Shown one piece after another: positions 15,604 to 26,026 of a stretch of 64,000 bases of DNA (position 1 is the first letter of the stretch; each line of letters starts with the position of its first letter). The stretch is from positions 1 through 64,000 of the forward strand of contig CAMDCE010000005.1 of assembly GCA_945889625.1 (NCBI GenBank). The letters run 5' to 3'. The position numbers were made by a program, and so were the translations under genes. This stretch comes from Asaia bogorensis. GTDB taxonomy: Bacteria; Pseudomonadota; Alphaproteobacteria; Reyranellales; Reyranellaceae. The notes beneath the pieces are model-generated. The model was given only the letters and a program-made list of their open reading frames with translations. It made no database searches and had not been told where the DNA came from.

Positions 15604-16479
15604 ATGGCCATCCAACACCACATCCGCAATCCCATCGAATGGGGCTGGGATTATCTCAAGCAGACCGGCCACGCGATGGAAGCGACGGCCCAATCCATGC
15701 ACGGCACCTGGGAGGCCCGGGACGCCACGCCGCCGGTCGTTCGGCGGATCGACGCGGCCGATATCGGCGACGCCCTGGCGAAGGGCTTCAAGGATTTCGC
15801 CGCCTGCCGGACGGACGTCGTCTTCCTGTGCCTGCTCTATCCAATCGCCGGCCTCGCCATGGCGCGGCTGGCCTTCGATTACGGGCTGCTGCCGCTGATC
15901 TTTCCTCTCGTGTCAGGCTTCGCGCTCATCGGGCCGCTGTTCGGCGTCGGCCTCTATGAGATGAGCCGGCGTCGCGAACAGGGCACGGCCACCGGCTGGG
16001 CGGACGCTTTTGCCGTCGCGCGCTCCCCCGCCATCGGCCCGATCCTGGTGCTGGGCTTGCTGCTGCTGGCGCTGTTCGCGCTGTGGCTGTTCGCGGCCAA
16101 CCTCGTTTACACCCTGACCCTCGGCCCCGACGAGCCGGCTTCGGCCATCGCCTTCGCCCGCGACGCGGTCACTACCTCCGCGGGCTGGACCATGATCGTC
16201 ATCGGTGTCGGCATCGGCTTTCTCTTCGCCCTGGCGGCGATGGTGATCAGCGTCGTGTCGTTCCCGATGCTGCTCGATCGCGACGTCGGCGTGGCGACGG
16301 CCATATCGACGTCGATCCGCGCCGTGCGCGTCAATCCCGGGCCGATGGCGATGTGGGGCGTGGTTGTCGCGGCAGGCCTCGTTATCGGCGCGATACCCTT
16401 CCTGTTCGGTCTCGCCATCGTCATGCCCGTGCTTGGGCATGCCACCTGGCACCTCTATCGCAAGGTGGTGCCGCGCTGA
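15604..16479 (+). CDS. DUF2189 family integral membrane protein
   Basis: 291 residues from the ATG at 15604, selected for its strong AAGAGGAGGAA ribosome-binding site; an upstream in-frame ATG at 15547 has none. A hydrophilic N-terminus of about 60 residues ends with VRRIDAADIGDALAKGFKDF, the conserved entry of DUF2189, followed by about six membrane helices. Function is unknown; the family is widespread in Proteobacteria, often near respiratory or cytochrome genes, but no such gene is adjacent here. A short CCCC-TTCC-GGGG hairpin at 15481-15492 separates it from the permease, so it is probably transcribed on its own. Confidence 0.85.
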   Translation: MAIQHHIRNPIEWGWDYLKQTGHAMEATAQSMHGTWEARDATPPVVRRIDAADIGDALAKGFKDFAACRTDVVFLCLLYPIAGLAMARLAFDYGLLPLIFPLVSGFALIGPLFGVGLYEMSRRREQGTATGWADAFAVARSPAIGPILVLGLLLLALFALWLFAANLVYTLTLGPDEPASAIAFARDAVTTSAGWTMIVIGVGIGFLFALAAMVISVVSFPMLLDRDVGVATAISTSIRAVRVNPGPMAMWGVVVAAGLVIGAIPFLFGLAIVMPVLGHATWHLYRKVVPR

Positions 16480-16498
16480 GACGCCTCGACCTGCCGCG

Positions 16499-18508
<2,010 letters not shown>

Positions 18509-18513
18509 GGTTA

Positions 18514-19107
18514 TCACTTCTTGGGGGCCGAGTATTCCGGCCAAAAGTCCTTGTCACAGGGCGTTTCGACCCAGGCCGTATCGCGACCCAGATTGAGAAT
18601 CCAGCCGAAGAACGAAAGCCCTTCGTCCAGCGGCGCCTGCGGACGAGTGCGCCTGAATTCAGCCTTCGCTTCCTCGGTCGCAGCTCCGGGCTCAAGCAGC
18701 ATCTTCCAGGGAAGACCGGCGCAGTAGGCCGTAGCGCCTTTTGCCTGGGCCTCTGCGCTTCGTGTCCGAAAAACCGATTCGAAATAGAAAGTGCCGAGTG
18801 AACGGCTGGAACCTCGCGCTCGCGAGTCCAGCTCTTCCTGCTTGAACTCTTCAATCAGGGACGACCATGCCGCATCCTTGTCGACGCAAATGCGAAAGCG
18901 GCGATCGACTGCTGCAACGACCCGATTCAACGTCTCCGGATCGCCCACACCGCACATCCTCGTGGCGATCTGTGCCAAGGCCAAAGATCCCAGCACCATC
19001 TCCCCGACGCCACCGGCCTTGAAGACCCTTCCATCAACTTGTGCCAACGCGCCGCGCGCCGCGAACGCGGCCATGAAAACTGCGACCAAGGCAAGGCATC
19101 GGCGCAT
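18514..19107 (-). CDS. Small secreted protein of unknown function inside the carboxylase operon
   Basis: 197 residues. The start is the ATG at 19107, whose first base coincides with the last base region of the crotonase stop in a TGATG overlap, implying translational coupling; an ATG four codons upstream is also possible. A clear Sec signal peptide (LALVAVFMAAFAARGALAQ) precedes a mature protein with four cysteines, in MCGVG, RICVDK, AYCAGL and TPCDKDF, which could form two disulfides in the periplasm. No family was recognised. Its place between the carboxylase subunit genes is unusual because the liu/mcc enzymes are cytoplasmic. The stop lies 5 bases before mccA. Confidence 0.75.
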   Translation of the reverse strand: MRRCLALVAVFMAAFAARGALAQVDGRVFKAGGVGEMVLGSLALAQIATRMCGVGDPETLNRVVAAVDRRFRICVDKDAAWSSLIEEFKQEELDSRARGSSRSLGTFYFESVFRTRSAEAQAKGATAYCAGLPWKMLLEPGAATEEAKAEFRRTRPQAPLDEGLSFFGWILNLGRDTAWVETPCDKDFWPEYSAPKK

Positions 19108-19889
19108 CACCTCACCCATCTCGGCTTGCGCTTTTCGAGGAAGGCCTTCATGCCTTCGAGCGCTTCCTCGCTAACGCATTGATTGGCGACATGCTCGCCC
19201 AGCAGGTCCGCCGCCGCCGACTGATGCGGCATGGCGTCGATCTCGGTGATCAGCTTCTTCACCAGCGTCTGCACCGACGGCGCGCCGAGCCTGAGCTCGC
19301 CGGCGAGCGTCGCCACGGTGCCGTCGAGCGCATCAGCTTCGACCACCTGGTCGACCAGGCCGATGCGCAGTGCAGTTGCAGAATCGAACACGCCACCATG
19401 CATCAAGAGCTGGCGCGCCACGCGCGGCCCGACCGCCTCGATCAGCACCGGAATGGCGATGCCGGCGAAAAGGCCGTTGCGCACCGATGTCAGTCCGAAC
19501 CGCGCCGACTGGGTGGCGATGGCGAAGTCGCAAGCCAGCATCATGCCGATGCCGCCGCCCACCGCCGCGCCGTGGACACGGGCGATCGAGGGCCGCGGAA
19601 AGTCGTAGATCGCCTGCACCGCACCCATCAGCGCGTCGGCGCCGACCCGGCGGGTGATGGCGTCCATCTGCGGCCAGGTCAGCACCCAGTTGAAATCGCC
19701 GCCGGCTGAGAAGGTCGAGCCCGCGCCGTCAACGACCAGCACACGCACATCCGCATCGGCGGCAAAGCTCTCGACCGCGGCCACGATAGCGCGCGCGGCG
19801 TCGGCATTGAAGGAGTTCATCTCCGTCGGCCGGTTGAGGGTGAGTGTCGCCACGCCCTCTTCGACGCGCGTCAGAATGGGAGGAGTCAT
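19107..19889 (-). CDS. Enoyl-CoA hydratase/isomerase family protein (LiuC-like methylglutaconyl-CoA hydratase?)
   Basis: 260 residues with the crotonase fold: oxyanion-hole segments FSAGGDFNWV and VHGAAVGGGIGMMLACDFAIA, and the C-terminal KKLI-EIDAMP helix. The FSAG-D-NW segment and the lack of the usual PG-GGTQRL motif resemble bacterial LiuC/AtuE enzymes, which hydrate 3-methylglutaconyl-CoA between the carboxylase and HMG-CoA lyase steps. The two glutamates of classical hydratases are both absent (GGGIG where GGG-E is usual, LTSV where PE or SEV is usual), so its activity may differ. It lies 7 bases downstream of mccB and overlaps the next gene. Confidence 0.8.
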   Translation of the reverse strand: MTPPILTRVEEGVATLTLNRPTEMNSFNADAARAIVAAVESFAADADVRVLVVDGAGSTFSAGGDFNWVLTWPQMDAITRRVGADALMGAVQAIYDFPRPSIARVHGAAVGGGIGMMLACDFAIATQSARFGLTSVRNGLFAGIAIPVLIEAVGPRVARQLLMHGGVFDSATALRIGLVDQVVEADALDGTVATLAGELRLGAPSVQTLVKKLITEIDAMPHQSAAADLLGEHVANQCVSEEALEGMKAFLEKRKPRWVR

Positions 19890-19896
19890 TGCCGGG

Positions 19897-21504
19897 TCAC
19901 ATCCGGAAGACGCCGAACTTGGTGGGCCCGATCGGCTGGTTCATCGCGGCCGACAGGCCGAGCGCCAGGGCCATGCGCGTATCGACGGGATCGAGAATGC
20001 CGTCGTCCCACAGCCGCGCCGTGGCGTAGTAGGGATGGCCTTCGCGGTCGTACTGCTCACGGATCGGCTGCTTGAAGGCATCCTCCTCCTCCTTCGACCA
20101 GCTGCCGCCCTTGCCCTCGATATTGTCGCGCCGCACGGTGGCGAGCACGCTCGCCGCCTGCTCGCCGCCCATAACCGAAATGCGCGCCGACGGCCACATC
20201 CACAGGAAGCGCGGGCCATAGGCGCGACCGCACATGCCGTAGTTGCCGGCGCCGTAGCTGCCGCCGACGATCACCGTGAATTTCGGCACGGCGACGGTCG
20301 AAACAGCCGTCACCATCTTGGCGCCGTCGCGCGCGATGCCGCCCGCCTCGTATTTGCGGCCGACCATGAAGCCCGTGATGTTCTGCAGGAAGAGCAGCGG
20401 AATGCCGCGCTGGCCGCACAGCTCGATGAAGTGCGCCGCCTTCAGCGCCGATTCATTGAACAGGATGCCGTTGTTGGCGACGATGCCGATGGGATAGCCC
20501 CAGATCCGGGCGAAGCCGGTGACGATCGTCGTGCCGTAGAGATGCTTGAACTCGTCGAGTTCGCTGCCGTCGACCAACCGGGCGATGACCTCGCGCATGT
20601 CGAACGGCGTGCGGGCGTCGGCCGGCACGACGCCGTAAAGCTCGTCGGCGGCATACTTCGGCTCGCGCGGCTCCAAGAGCGAGACCGACGGCTGCTTCCG
20701 CCAGTTGAGGTTGGCCACGATGCGCCGCGCGATGCCGAGCGCATGGCTGTCGTTGTGGGCATAGTGATCGGCAACGCCCGAGGTGCGGGCGTGGACGTCG
20801 GCGCCGCCGAGATCCTCGGCGCTCACGATCTCGCCGATGGCGGCCTTCACCAGCGGCGGACCGGCAAGGAAGATCGTGCCCTGCTTGCGCACGATGACGG
20901 TCTCGTCGCTCATCGCCGGCACATAGGCGCCGCCCGCCGTGCACGATCCCATCACCACGGCGATCTGTGGGATGCCCTGCGCCGACATGTTGGCCTGGTT
21001 GTAGAAGATGCGGCCGAAATGGTTCTTGTCGGGAAACACTTCCGGCCATTGCGGCAGGTTGGCGCCGCCGGAGTCGACCAGATAGAGACAGGGCAGGCGA
21101 TTCTCGACAGCCACTTCCTGGGCGCGCAGATGCTTCTTCACCGTCATCGGATAGTAGGTGCCGCCCTTGACCGTGGCGTCGTTGCACACGATCACGCACT
21201 CCACGCCGCTCACCCGGCCGACGCCGGTGATCACACCCGAACCCGGCGCGTCGTTGTCGTACATGTCGAGTGCGGCGAGCGGTGAGAGTTCGAGGAACGG
21301 CGAGCCGGGATCGAGCAGCGCCCGTACCCTCTCGCGCGGCAGGAGCTTGCCGCGCGACACGTGGCGCTTGGACTGCTCCTCGCCGCCACCCAGGCGCACC
21401 CGCTCGGTGCGACTCCTGAGGTCGGAGACCAGGGCGCGCATCGCCTCGGCGTTGCGTTTGAAGGTGTCGGAGCGGGTGTCGATCTGCGAGGAAAGGACGG
21501 TCAT
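19897..21504 (-). CDS. mccB: Methylcrotonyl-CoA carboxylase beta (carboxyltransferase) subunit
   Basis: 535 residues from the ATG at 21504 ([18 protein letters not shown]), the usual family start; upstream in-frame codons are non-conserved. The carboxyltransferase halves carry [21 protein letters not shown], the acyl-CoA-binding [11 protein letters not shown] and the [18 protein letters not shown] loop (here [18 protein letters not shown]), characteristic of methylcrotonyl and geranyl carboxylases, and the oxyanion loops [11 protein letters not shown] and [20 protein letters not shown]. It transfers carboxyl from biotin to 3-methylcrotonyl-CoA in leucine catabolism. It partners with the alpha subunit three genes downstream. 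Geranyl-CoA as substrate cannot be strictly excluded, but HMG-CoA lyase nearby favours leucine. Confidence 0.92.
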   Translation of the reverse strand: MTVLSSQIDTRSDTFKRNAEAMRALVSDLRSRTERVRLGGGEEQSKRHVSRGKLLPRERVRALLDPGSPFLELSPLAALDMYDNDAPGSGVITGVGRVSGVECVIVCNDATVKGGTYYPMTVKKHLRAQEVAVENRLPCLYLVDSGGANLPQWPEVFPDKNHFGRIFYNQANMSAQGIPQIAVVMGSCTAGGAYVPAMSDETVIVRKQGTIFLAGPPLVKAAIGEIVSAEDLGGADVHARTSGVADHYAHNDSHALGIARRIVANLNWRKQPSVSLLEPREPKYAADELYGVVPADARTPFDMREVIARLVDGSELDEFKHLYGTTIVTGFARIWGYPIGIVANNGILFNESALKAAHFIELCGQRGIPLLFLQNITGFMVGRKYEAGGIARDGAKMVTAVSTVAVPKFTVIVGGSYGAGNYGMCGRAYGPRFLWMWPSARISVMGGEQAASVLATVRRDNIEGKGGSWSKEEEDAFKQPIREQYDREGHPYYATARLWDDGILDPVDTRMALALGLSAAMNQPIGPTKFGVFRM

Positions 21505-21562
21505 GTCGGGGCCAAACTGCCCGGACCGACGCTTGGGTGCAAGGCCGGCGGCGCGCCGGCGT

Positions 21563-22621
21563 TTAAGGCAAGCGCGACAGCGAACGCCAGCTCTCGCCTT
21601 GCGCGACGAAGGCCTTCTGGTTGGCCCAGGCGGCGGCGAAATCGGCATCGCGCTCGGCCCGGTCCTTGAGCATGATTTCGCTGTTGCGACGGAAGGCAGT
21701 GAGCAACTCGGGCGACCATTGCTTGATGACTACCCCGGAGGCGCGGAGCTTTTCCAGCGCCACGGCCTGCATGTGGGGCGAGCGACCGAGCATCCAGGCG
21801 ATGTTGGCACGACAGGCGGTTTCGATCTGCGCGCGCTGCGCCGGCGGAAGCTGCGCCCACTTGTCCTTGCGGATCAAAAAGTCGAGGACTGCCGAGGGCG
21901 CCTGCCAGCCCGGCATATAGTAGGGCAGGCCGAGCTTGTCGAAACCGAGCGCTGCGTCCATGGCCGGTGTCGACATCTCGCCGCCATCCACCTTGCCCTG
22001 CTGCAACTGATAGAAGAATTCACCCTGCGGCAGGCGCACCAGCGTGGCGCCCATGCGCTCGATGACCTCGCCCGATATCCGGCCGTAGCGCAGTCGTGTT
22101 CCCTTGAAGTCAGCAACCGTGTTGAGGTCGCTGCGGAACCAGCCGCCGCCCTTGGGGCCCTGCACGCCGCACGGAATGCCGGCGACGCCGAGCTTGTCGT
22201 AGGCATCGTGGTGAATGCGCCCGCCGTCGCCCTGGAGCAGCCACGACGTCATGTCCTCAGGTCCCGGCCCGAACGGCACCGTCGCGAACAGGCTGAACAC
22301 CGGCGCCTTTGCCGCAGCATAACCCGACCAGGTGAAGGCAGCTTCCAGATCGCCCGCCACGATGGCGTCGATCACGTCCGGAGTGGGAGCGATTCGGCCG
22401 GGCTCGACGATCTTGATGATGAGCGCCCCGCCCGACATGTGCTTCAGCGTCTTGGTGAAGGTGCGGACGCCCTCGCCGGCACCGGGCAGGTTGGGATTGA
22501 AGGCCGTCTGCATCTGCAGAATGCGGCCTATGGTGTGATCGGGCTCGCGGGCCATGCCGACGCTCGCCGCAGCGCAGCACGCCGCAGCGATTGCCCCAAA
22601 CGTCAATAACTTACGGCGCAC
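21563..22621 (-). CDS. TRAP transporter substrate-binding protein (DctP family), orphan
   Basis: 352 residues with a Sec signal peptide ([20 protein letters not shown]). It has the DctP fold: [19 protein letters not shown] near the N-terminus, the ligand-arginine region [21 protein letters not shown], and [19 protein letters not shown], which is the conserved TRAP hinge. It captures carboxylates in the periplasm and passes them to DctQM membrane partners. No dctQ or dctM gene lies nearby, so it must share a distant transporter or act in sensing. It precedes the mcc genes on the same strand by 58 bases, hence may be co-transcribed and bind a branched-chain or terpenoid acid; that link is inference. 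Confidence 0.87.
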   Translation of the reverse strand: MRRKLLTFGAIAAACCAAASVGMAREPDHTIGRILQMQTAFNPNLPGAGEGVRTFTKTLKHMSGGALIIKIVEPGRIAPTPDVIDAIVAGDLEAAFTWSGYAAAKAPVFSLFATVPFGPGPEDMTSWLLQGDGGRIHHDAYDKLGVAGIPCGVQGPKGGGWFRSDLNTVADFKGTRLRYGRISGEVIERMGATLVRLPQGEFFYQLQQGKVDGGEMSTPAMDAALGFDKLGLPYYMPGWQAPSAVLDFLIRKDKWAQLPPAQRAQIETACRANIAWMLGRSPHMQAVALEKLRASGVVIKQWSPELLTAFRRNSEIMLKDRAERDADFAAAWANQKAFVAQGESWRSLSRLP

Positions 22622-22657
22622 GGTAGATCATCCGCCGCCCGGCTCCCCTGCCTTCGA

Positions 22658-22673
22658 AGCCGCTTTGGCGGCT
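22658..22673 (-). terminator. Hairpin downstream of the acyl-CoA dehydrogenase gene
   Basis: AGCCGC and GCGGCT form a 6-bp stem with a TTTG loop in the 109-base gap between the dehydrogenase stop and the DctP start. It may attenuate transcription between the two. No strong T tract. Confidence 0.3.
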
Positions 22674-22730
22674 CACTTCATAGGGTAAGTTTCACACATC
22701 AAAGGCCCAGCGACAAGCGACAGGCAGGTA

Positions 22731-23867
22731 TCACAACGCCGCCAGGCCTCGGCCGATCAGGATTCTCTGCACGTCGCTGGTGCCCTCGTAGATCTGGCAC
22801 ACCCGCACATCGCGCCAGATCTTCTCGGCCAGGTAGTCGGCGACGTAGCCGTACCCGCCATGGATCTGAATCGCAGCCGAGCAGACCTCTTCAGCCATCT
22901 CGGAGGCATATAGCTTGGCCATTGCGGCTTCCGTTAGGCATGGCGCGCCAGCGTCGCGCAGCGTCGCGGCATGCAGGACCATCTGCCGCGCCACCGCCAC
23001 TTTCGTGGCCATATCGGCCAGCCGGAATTGCACGGCCTGGTGGTTGACGATCCTGGTCCCGAAAGCCTCGCGCTCGCCGGCATAGGCGCGGGCCAGCTCG
23101 AAAGCGGCACGGGCCATCCCGACCGCCTGGGCGCCGATTCCGATGCGTCCGGCCTCGAGATTGGCGAGAGCAATGCGGTAGCCCTGGCCCTCCTCGCCCA
23201 GCAGGGCGTCGGCACCGACGGCGCAATCCTCGAAGGCGATCTGACACGTGTCGGACGACTTTTGGCCCAACTTCTTCTCGATGGATGCGACACGATAGCC
23301 TGCCGTCCGGGTCGGCACGATGAAGCAGGAAATGCCGCGCTTGGCCGAGGCGGGGTCGGTCACGGCGAAGACCAGCGCCATGTCGGCGGTCTTGCCCGAG
23401 GTGATGAACTGCTTCACCCCGTTCAGCACCCAGCCATTGCCCCGCCGCTCGGCGCGGGTCTTGAGGTTGGAGGCGTCGGACCCGGCCTGCGGCTCGGTGA
23501 GGCAGAAGGCGCCCAGCACCTCGCCGCGCGCCAGCGGCCTCAGCCAGCGCTCCTTCTGCTCGGTCGAGCCGTAGGCCAGCAGCGCAGCACAGTCCGGCGA
23601 GTTGTTGACGCTCATCACGGTCGACAGCCCGCCGTCGGCGGCGGCGATCTCCTCGAGCGCCAGCACGTAGGACACCATGTCGGCGCCGGCGCCGCCCCAT
23701 TCGGCCGGCACGCACATGCCCATGAAACCGAGCCGACCCATTTCGGCCAGCAGCGGCCGCGGGATTTCGCCTTTGGCTTCCCAGGCGCGGACATGGGGCA
23801 GCACCTGCTCGCGTGCGAATGCGCGCGCAGTATCGCGGATCAGGACCTGTTCTTCGCTCAGCAGCAT
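22731..23867 (-). CDS. Acyl-CoA dehydrogenase (short-chain type)
   Basis: 378 residues from the ATG at 23867 (MLLSEEQVLIRDTARAFARE). FAD flavoprotein that makes 2-enoyl-CoA and passes electrons to ETF. FAD and substrate motifs CLTEPQAGSDASNLKT and GVKQFITSGK, and the C-terminal IHGGYGY and YEGTSDVQR are present. Glu361 in YEGTSD is the catalytic base position of short- and medium-chain and 2-methylacyl-CoA dehydrogenases; isovaleryl-CoA dehydrogenases lack it there. It therefore does not look like the LiuA step of the neighbouring leucine genes, although isobutyryl- or 2-methylbutyryl-CoA would fit a branched-chain context. It starts 2 bases after the SDR stop. Confidence 0.9.
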   Translation of the reverse strand: MLLSEEQVLIRDTARAFAREQVLPHVRAWEAKGEIPRPLLAEMGRLGFMGMCVPAEWGGAGADMVSYVLALEEIAAADGGLSTVMSVNNSPDCAALLAYGSTEQKERWLRPLARGEVLGAFCLTEPQAGSDASNLKTRAERRGNGWVLNGVKQFITSGKTADMALVFAVTDPASAKRGISCFIVPTRTAGYRVASIEKKLGQKSSDTCQIAFEDCAVGADALLGEEGQGYRIALANLEAGRIGIGAQAVGMARAAFELARAYAGEREAFGTRIVNHQAVQFRLADMATKVAVARQMVLHAATLRDAGAPCLTEAAMAKLYASEMAEEVCSAAIQIHGGYGYVADYLAEKIWRDVRVCQIYEGTSDVQRILIGRGLAAL

Positions 23868-23869
23868 GG

Positions 23870-24541
23870 CTACCAGGGGATTTCGGTGCCGTCGTAATTG
23901 ATGAAGTGGCCGTTCTGCGCCGGCTTCAGACCGTCGATCACCTTGACCATGGCGGGCACGCTCTGGTCGATGGTGAGCGTCGCACTCGAGCCGCCCATGT
24001 CGGTCTGCACCCAGCCGGGGTGCAGCACGACGCAGATCAGGCCTTTTCCGGCGAGGTCTCCGGACAGGCTCTTCCATTCCATGTTCAGCGCCGTCTTGCT
24101 GGCACGATAGGAGTAACGACCCCCTTCGTTGTGCGTGATGCTGCCCAGCCGGCTCGAGATCGCGATCAGCTTCTTGTGCTGCGAACGCGCGACGTGATCG
24201 ACGAAGGCTTCGGCCATGATCAGCGGCGCCAGGGCGTTGACCTCGAAAGTCTGGCGCCAGACCACGGGATCGATCGAACCCAGGACGGTCGCCGCGCGGC
24301 CGGCGATTCCGGCATTGCAGATCAGCACGTCGATCGCCTCGCCCGCGAGCTTCTTGGCCAGCGCCTTCACCGCAGCATAGTCGGTGACCTCCAGTGCATG
24401 GTAATGGACCTCGCCTTTGATCGCCTTCAAGGCGTCGGGCTTGCGTGCGCAGGCAATCACCTTCCAGCCCTTGGCGGCATATTGCCTGGTAAAGTCGAGG
24501 CCGAGGCCGCGCGCGGCGCCAGTGATCAGGACCGTACTCAT
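23870..24541 (-). CDS. Short-chain dehydrogenase/reductase
   Basis: 223 residues from the ATG at 24541 with an AGGAGAG site upstream. Rossmann start VLITGAARGLGLDFTRQYA (TGxxxGxG), the NAG motif in LICNAGIAG, catalytic Ser in AISSRLGSI and the YRASKTAL motif with Tyr and Lys are all present, so a functional NAD(P)-dependent oxidoreductase is expected. It resembles the C-factor-like group of SDRs, but the substrate is unknown. It sits between smpB and the acyl-CoA dehydrogenase on the same strand, with 14 and 2 base gaps, and may be co-transcribed with the latter. Confidence 0.87.
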   Translation of the reverse strand: MSTVLITGAARGLGLDFTRQYAAKGWKVIACARKPDALKAIKGEVHYHALEVTDYAAVKALAKKLAGEAIDVLICNAGIAGRAATVLGSIDPVVWRQTFEVNALAPLIMAEAFVDHVARSQHKKLIAISSRLGSITHNEGGRYSYRASKTALNMEWKSLSGDLAGKGLICVVLHPGWVQTDMGGSSATLTIDQSVPAMVKVIDGLKPAQNGHFINYDGTEIPW

Positions 24542-24555
24542 GACGCTCTCCTGCT

Positions 24556-25026
24556 CTAGCGGCGGGCCAGCAGCCGGCTGCGCTGGCGCTGCCAGTCGCG
24601 CTCCTTGATCGTGGCGCGCTTGTCGTGCGCCTTCTTGCCGGTCGCCAGCGCGATTTCGATCTTGGCCGTGCCCTTGGGATTGAAATAGATCTGCAGCGGC
24701 ACGACGGTGCGGCCCTCGCGCTGGATGGCGCCGATCAGCTTGCTGATCTGCGAGCGGTGCAGCAGGAGCTTGCGCGGCCGGCGCGGCTCGTGATTGAAGC
24801 GGTTGCCCGAGGCGTATTCGGGGATGGTGGCATTGACCAGCCACGCTTCGCCCTCGTTCGCGGTGACGTAGGATTCCGCGATGGTGCTGCGCCCGCCGCG
24901 CAGCGACTTGACCTCGGTGCCGGTCAGCACGAGACCCGCCTCGAACGTCTCCTCGATGAAGTAGTTGTGCCGCGCCTTGCGGTTCTGGGCCACCACCTTG
25001 TGGTCCAGGTCCGGTTTCTTCGCCAA
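24556..25026 (-). CDS. smpB: SsrA-binding protein SmpB (TTG start)
   Basis: 156 residues. No ATG or GTG fits: the frame from 25026 starts TTG GCG AAG AAA, giving [20 protein letters not shown], and an AGGGCGGG segment just upstream can act as ribosome-binding site. Hallmarks are the beta-barrel core [16 protein letters not shown] and the tail with [18 protein letters not shown], which folds beside tmRNA in the ribosome. SmpB with tmRNA rescues stalled ribosomes. It starts 12 bases after the dapA stop, a neighbourhood widely conserved in Alphaproteobacteria. No ssrA gene was seen in the window. Confidence 0.95.
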   Translation of the reverse strand: MAKKPDLDHKVVAQNRKARHNYFIEETFEAGLVLTGTEVKSLRGGRSTIAESYVTANEGEAWLVNATIPEYASGNRFNHEPRRPRKLLLHRSQISKLIGAIQREGRTVVPLQIYFNPKGTAKIEIALATGKKAHDKRATIKERDWQRQRSRLLARR

Positions 25027-25037
25027 CGAAACCCGCC

Positions 25038-25916
25038 CTAGTTGATCAAGCCGGCGTGGACCATCGCGTCGCGTACCTGCTTCTTGGTCGCCTCGGTGCA
25101 TTCGACCAGCGGCAGGCGGAGCTTGGCGCTTGCCTGGCCGATCAGCTCGGCGCCGTACTTCACCGGCGCCGGGCTGGTCTCGACGAACAGCGCCTTGTGC
25201 AGCGGCATCAGGCGGTCCTGGATCTCGAACACCTTGTCGAGGTCGCGCGCCTTCCAGGCATCGTGCATGTCGGCGCACAGCCGAGGCGCGATGTTGGCGG
25301 TCACCGAGATGCAGCCGTCGCCGCCCTGGGCCATGAAGCCCATGGCGCTGGCATCCTCGCCCGAGAGCTGGAGGAAGCCTTTCTTGGCGCGAAGCTTGGT
25401 GAGCGTCGGGCGCGCCATGTCGTAGCTCGCGTCCTTGATGCCGATGATGTTGCGCACCTGGGACAGGCGCACGACGGTGTCGACCTGCATGTCGCCGCCG
25501 GTACGGGGCGGCACGTTGTAGAGCAGGATCGGGATGTCGACGGCGTCGGCCACCGTCTTGAAATGCTGGAACAGGCCTTCCTGGGTCGGCTTGTTGTAAT
25601 AGGGCACGACCAGCATGGCGGCATCGGCGCCGGCCTTCTTGGCGTGCTTGGTGAGCTCGATCGCCTCGTCGGTCGAATTGGAACCGGTGCCGGCAATCAC
25701 TGGCACGCCCGAGCCCTTGGCGGTCTTGATGCAGATATCGATGACCCGCTTGTGCTCTTCCATGGAGAGCGTCGGCGATTCGCCGGTGGTGCCGCACGGC
25801 ACCAGGCCGTCGGTGCCCTCCTTGATCTGCCAGGCCACGAATTTCTCGAATCCCTTCTCGTCGACCGATCCGTTCTTGAACGGGGTGATCAGCGCAACGA
25901 GCGATCCGGTGAACAT
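25038..25916 (-). CDS. dapA: 4-hydroxy-tetrahydrodipicolinate synthase
   Basis: 292 residues with an excellent GGAGGAAG ribosome-binding site. Condenses pyruvate with aspartate semialdehyde in lysine and diaminopimelate synthesis. The motif [15 protein letters not shown], the catalytic tyrosine in [12 protein letters not shown] and the Schiff-base lysine in GIKDASYD mark a true DHDPS rather than a neighbouring lyase family. Full length. First gene of the dapA-smpB unit, divergent from the lytic transglycosylase, so the shared region 25917-26026 links peptidoglycan precursor synthesis and turnover promoters. Confidence 0.95.
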   Translation of the reverse strand: MFTGSLVALITPFKNGSVDEKGFEKFVAWQIKEGTDGLVPCGTTGESPTLSMEEHKRVIDICIKTAKGSGVPVIAGTGSNSTDEAIELTKHAKKAGADAAMLVVPYYNKPTQEGLFQHFKTVADAVDIPILLYNVPPRTGGDMQVDTVVRLSQVRNIIGIKDASYDMARPTLTKLRAKKGFLQLSGEDASAMGFMAQGGDGCISVTANIAPRLCADMHDAWKARDLDKVFEIQDRLMPLHKALFVETSPAPVKYGAELIGQASAKLRLPLVECTEATKKQVRDAMVHAGLIN

Positions 25917-25945
25917 GGCTTCCTCCGCATTTTCTTCGAAAATTC

Positions 25946-25974
25946 ACTCTATGCCCCACCCCCCGCCCTCGCAA
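25946..25974 (-). promoter_or_regulatory. Predicted promoter of dapA-smpB
   Basis: On the minus strand TTGCGA (25974-25969) and TAGAGT (25951-25946) are spaced by exactly 17 bases, leaving a leader of about 22 to 28 bases before the dapA start. A small ATTTTC/GAAAAT hairpin (25929-25943) lies in the leader. Confidence 0.38.
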
Positions 25975-26026
25975 GGTGAGCAACTTGCCATTGTGATGCC
26001 ACGAGGACCTGCCTACGATTCCTAGC

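Noticed and set aside
22731-23867. Annotating the acyl-CoA dehydrogenase as isovaleryl-CoA dehydrogenase on the strength of the mcc neighbours.
   Set aside because: The catalytic glutamate is in the YEGTS position of the short-chain class, not the isovaleryl one.
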